Positions 6,701 to 7,916 of a stretch of DNA of 7,916 nucleotides are shown one piece after another. The notes beneath the pieces are model-generated. The model was not told the DNA's origin, did no database searches, and saw nothing but the letters and a program-made list of their open reading frames with translations. A program made the position numbers and the translations under genes. Source of the DNA: an uncultured bacterium (GTDB lineage Bacteria > Patescibacteriota > Minisyncoccia > Phycocordibacterales > CAIJYI01); assembly GCA_937871115.1 (NCBI GenBank), contig CALMXW010000113.1:1-7916 (forward strand), in the 5' to 3' direction. Position 1 is the stretch's first letter. Each line of letters begins with the position of its first letter.

Positions 6701-7767
6701 AGTCTCTTTCGTCCAGATGGGTAAAAGAAGGGCACTCTGTCACCCTCTTTACGAGCAACGACGGACACCTCCCGGCAAACGGTGAGACCGATGGCGTACG
6801 GGTCATCCGCCGCGGTGGATTTTATGCCGTATATGTGATCGCCTCACTGTATTACCTTGCCCACTTCAGAGGGAAGTTTGATGTCATTATAGACAGCGAA
6901 AATGGAATACCGTTTTTCACCCCACTCTATGCCAAAGAGCCCGTGTACTGCCTCGTGCACCACATTCACCAAGAAGTTTTCCGAAAAGCACTCATCTACC
7001 CACTCGCGGTCTTTGCGTGCTTCCTCGAGAAACACCTCATGCCTCTCGTGTACAGAAATTCTTACTTCATTACTGTGTCTAATTCTTCAAAGCACGAAAT
7101 GGAGGCACTCAACATTACAAAGAAAGAAATACAAATTGTTTACCCTGGCATCGACACCGAGCTCCTCACACCGGGAAAGAAATCTACTACGCCCACTGTC
7201 TCCTATGTAGGGCGACTCAAAGAACACAAATCTGTGCACCTCCTTATCGAAGCGTTCGCAAAAGTTGTCTCTGTTGTGCCCGAAGCTCAGCTCATCATCG
7301 CAGGAGATGGAGAGGAAGAAAAAAGACTAAAACGCCTCGCGAAAAAATTTGAACTTTCCGAAGCGGTAACCTTCCGCGGTAAAGTTACCGAGGAAGAAAA
7401 ACGCGATATAATGCGGGAATCATGGGTTTTTGTTACACCTTCTCTCGTGGAGGGGTGGGGGATTACCACCATCGAAGCCAACGCTTGCGGGACTCCTGTA
7501 ATCGCTTCTGATGTGCCTGGACTTCGTGATTCTGTGCGAAATGAAGAGACTGGCATATTAGTACCTTACGGAGATATTGAACTTTTAGCACAAGTCATCG
7601 AAAGAGTCCTCACCCGCAAGACAACAAGAGAATCATTGTCTAAAAAGGCTATCCGTTGGGCAGAGAATTTTGAGTGGAACAAGAGTAGTGCGAGATTTAT
7701 CGAGATTGTTTCAAATCGGGGTGAAGCACCCAAAGTATACGAGGTTTCTGTGGTCCAAAATGTATGA
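3727..7767 (+). CDS. Triple-fusion glycan assembly protein: GT2 synthase-like + MOP flippase-like + GT4
   Basis: One uninterrupted 1346-residue frame joins three modules. Residues 1-505 are a cellulose-synthase-like GT2: two helices (62-104), TIFCPLYKE (135-143), KPKAMNYG (203-210), YDAEDVPD (222-229, metal-binding D/E), PLGGTSNHF (291-299), TED (316-318), QRSRW (353-357), more C-terminal helices (386-485) and a closing HYWAKTVHG. A Lys/Glu/Gln-rich linker (506-527) follows. Residues 528-955 show about 12 membrane helices, with LSLEDFGTVTILNTFAYVL (558-576) matching the start of MOP/Wzx-type polysaccharide flippases. Residues 969-1335 are GT4: MRILVFNWRD, FAGGAETYVQSL, HHIHQEVF, YVGRLKEHKSV (1160-1170) and the EX7E pair E1242/E1250 in VEGWGITTIEANACGTPVIA. 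All catalytic motifs look intact. Each module is near the usual size of a stand-alone protein. It probably acts at the cytoplasmic membrane to build and export a glycan; substrates are unknown. Overlaps couple it to both neighbours (TAATG at 3725-3729, ATGA at 7764-7767). Confidence 0.85.
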   Translation: MKNFFSKIRKYISQPDHDKHMVHLSPVDGKGQGFTHKGNEFVHHTDLHYSETAFYNLLHNQKVVLISVVAILLSAFIADWHLTLIVFLSSLTVLYFLGLLFDGFIVYRTFRIKPEIVIDTEEMASRPDDFWPTYTIFCPLYKEWQVVPQFVEAMQKIDYPKEKLQVMFLLEENDQETIDKIRGGNLPPHFEIVVVPHSKPKTKPKAMNYGLSYATGEYLVIYDAEDVPDTDQLKKAVLAFEKASKNVVCIQAKLNFYNPKQNILTRAFTAEYSLWFDLILPGLQSIAAPIPLGGTSNHFRTNTLRELSGWDAFNVTEDCDLGMRLTKRGYRTAIVDSTTHEEANSDLANWYYQRSRWIKGYMQTYFVHMRNPLSSYSENKHRNLALFQLIVGMKTLSLFINPIMWVLTICYFLFRAYVGTFIESLFPGPILYIGVFSLIFGNFLYLYYYMMGCAKRGYNDIIKYAFLVPFYWLAMSAAAWQAAYEVVVKPHYWAKTVHGLHLGGTMKGAQSTEQKKEEQKKNSTREFLTSSAGLLVLSSVVANVLNFLFNAYLGHTLSLEDFGTVTILNTFAYVLALFTSALSTTTTHVISYLEGLHKGTGSRFYRKFFLRVLLPGLLPALVWVLFAPIIGYFLNVPDILVITAFAPAIFFGTWSSFNEGYLKGVWNFGTLALTTLVESTAKLAIVFLLVQKGFEELVPVAIPAAIICTWAATSIGATIAYRKSSKIPTTSSTDKKFPTVFYTAALMSGVSVTAFLSIDVIFAKHYLTPDDAGRYSMLSLVGKMIFFFGTLFNTFIVTLVSRAEGKAGAKGREAARNSEKEFSKILIATAFLTLSAGGGLSVLGWFFVPLLLGEQANAIVSYLPSYSLAMILFTFSSTIVLYRLARKHYFFPAISLAMSVLMWATLFYTHSSIDAFVHVVLWVNVAYFALVVFSHTFYSSLVYGYRNIRDTFLVFKKLPLAKNPEPGRMRILVFNWRDTKSVFAGGAETYVQSLSSRWVKEGHSVTLFTSNDGHLPANGETDGVRVIRRGGFYAVYVIASLYYLAHFRGKFDVIIDSENGIPFFTPLYAKEPVYCLVHHIHQEVFRKALIYPLAVFACFLEKHLMPLVYRNSYFITVSNSSKHEMEALNITKKEIQIVYPGIDTELLTPGKKSTTPTVSYVGRLKEHKSVHLLIEAFAKVVSVVPEAQLIIAGDGEEEKRLKRLAKKFELSEAVTFRGKVTEEEKRDIMRESWVFVTPSLVEGWGITTIEANACGTPVIASDVPGLRDSVRNEETGILVPYGDIELLAQVIERVLTRKTTRESLSKKAIRWAENFEWNKSSARFIEIVSNRGEAPKVYEVSVVQNV

Positions 7768-7916
7768 AGACTCTAGGACCAAAACAAATTAGAAAAGCCA
7801 CGATACTTCAAATTATACTTGGAGTATCCGTATCTTTTCTTAAAAAAGAGAAGCCATCTCCTCATTTTCCACAAATAGGGAAATATAAAATACTTTCGAA
7901 GGTAGCGAAAGGAGAG
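7764..7916 (+). CDS. Unidentified protein, N-terminal 51 residues only (3' end outside window)
   Basis: ATG at 7764 overlaps the preceding TGA (ATGA), and the frame stays open to the window end, giving 51 residues beginning MKTLGPKQIRKATILQ. The coupling to the upstream gene and lack of stops support a real gene, though no Shine-Dalgarno is visible. A short hydrophobic stretch (ILQIILGVSVSF, 14-25) is followed by basic, proline-containing sequence and then IGKYKILSKVAKGE (38-51). That last segment faintly resembles the strand before the glycine-rich loop of protein-kinase-like folds, but the window stops before anything diagnostic. I do not recognise the family. Its position suggests a further member of the glycan operon. 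Confidence 0.55.
   Translation, partial: MKTLGPKQIRKATILQIILGVSVSFLKKEKPSPHFPQIGKYKILSKVAKGE

Noticed and set aside
1..7916. CRISPR arrays, tRNA or rRNA genes, insertion sequences, toxin-antitoxin pairs
   Set aside because: No spaced repeat array, cloverleaf-like sequence, transposase motif or paired small genes were seen. Nearly all of the window is accounted for by the genes listed.

Overview
The window looks like a piece of a Candidatus Patescibacteria (CPR, Parcubacteria-like) chromosome. This is inferred from style, since no marker gene is present. The signs are moderate GC, genes packed with ATGA or TAATG overlaps, almost no Shine-Dalgarno sequences, and a signal peptidase followed by a TasA/camelysin-type secreted protein with a lamin-tail domain. 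The standard bacterial code fits: TGA is used as a stop at 145-147 and 7765-7767, which argues against the UGA-glycine CPR lineages.

Layout. (1) Positions 1-147 hold the C-terminal end of a signal peptidase I of the SipW/archaeal type. (2) Positions 144-1601 encode its probable substrate, a secreted or surface protein with a SipW-dependent-type leader, a lamin-tail domain and a long Thr/Ser/Pro/acidic tail. (3) Positions 1602-1737 are the only real intergenic gap. It holds two back-to-back stem-loops, the second terminator-like, and a possible promoter. (4) From 1738 to the end runs one tightly packed glycan locus: a GtrA membrane protein (1738-2160), an ALG5-like polyprenyl-phosphate glycosyltransferase (2153-2914), a sugar-phosphate nucleotidyltransferase (2933-3727), a 1346-residue fusion protein (3727-7767) and the start of another gene (7764 onward, cut by the window end). 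There is no gene-free stretch longer than 136 bases.

How the genes may work together (inference). The nucleotidyltransferase would make an NDP-sugar. The ALG5-like enzyme would load a sugar onto a polyprenyl phosphate, and GtrA would help move that lipid-linked sugar across the membrane. The giant protein joins a membrane GT2 synthase-like module, a 12-helix MOP/Wzx-like flippase module and a GT4 glycosyltransferase in one reading frame, so that transfer, export and a second transfer would share one polypeptide. This triple fusion is the most notable feature of the window. No gene here reveals the sugar identity or the final polymer.
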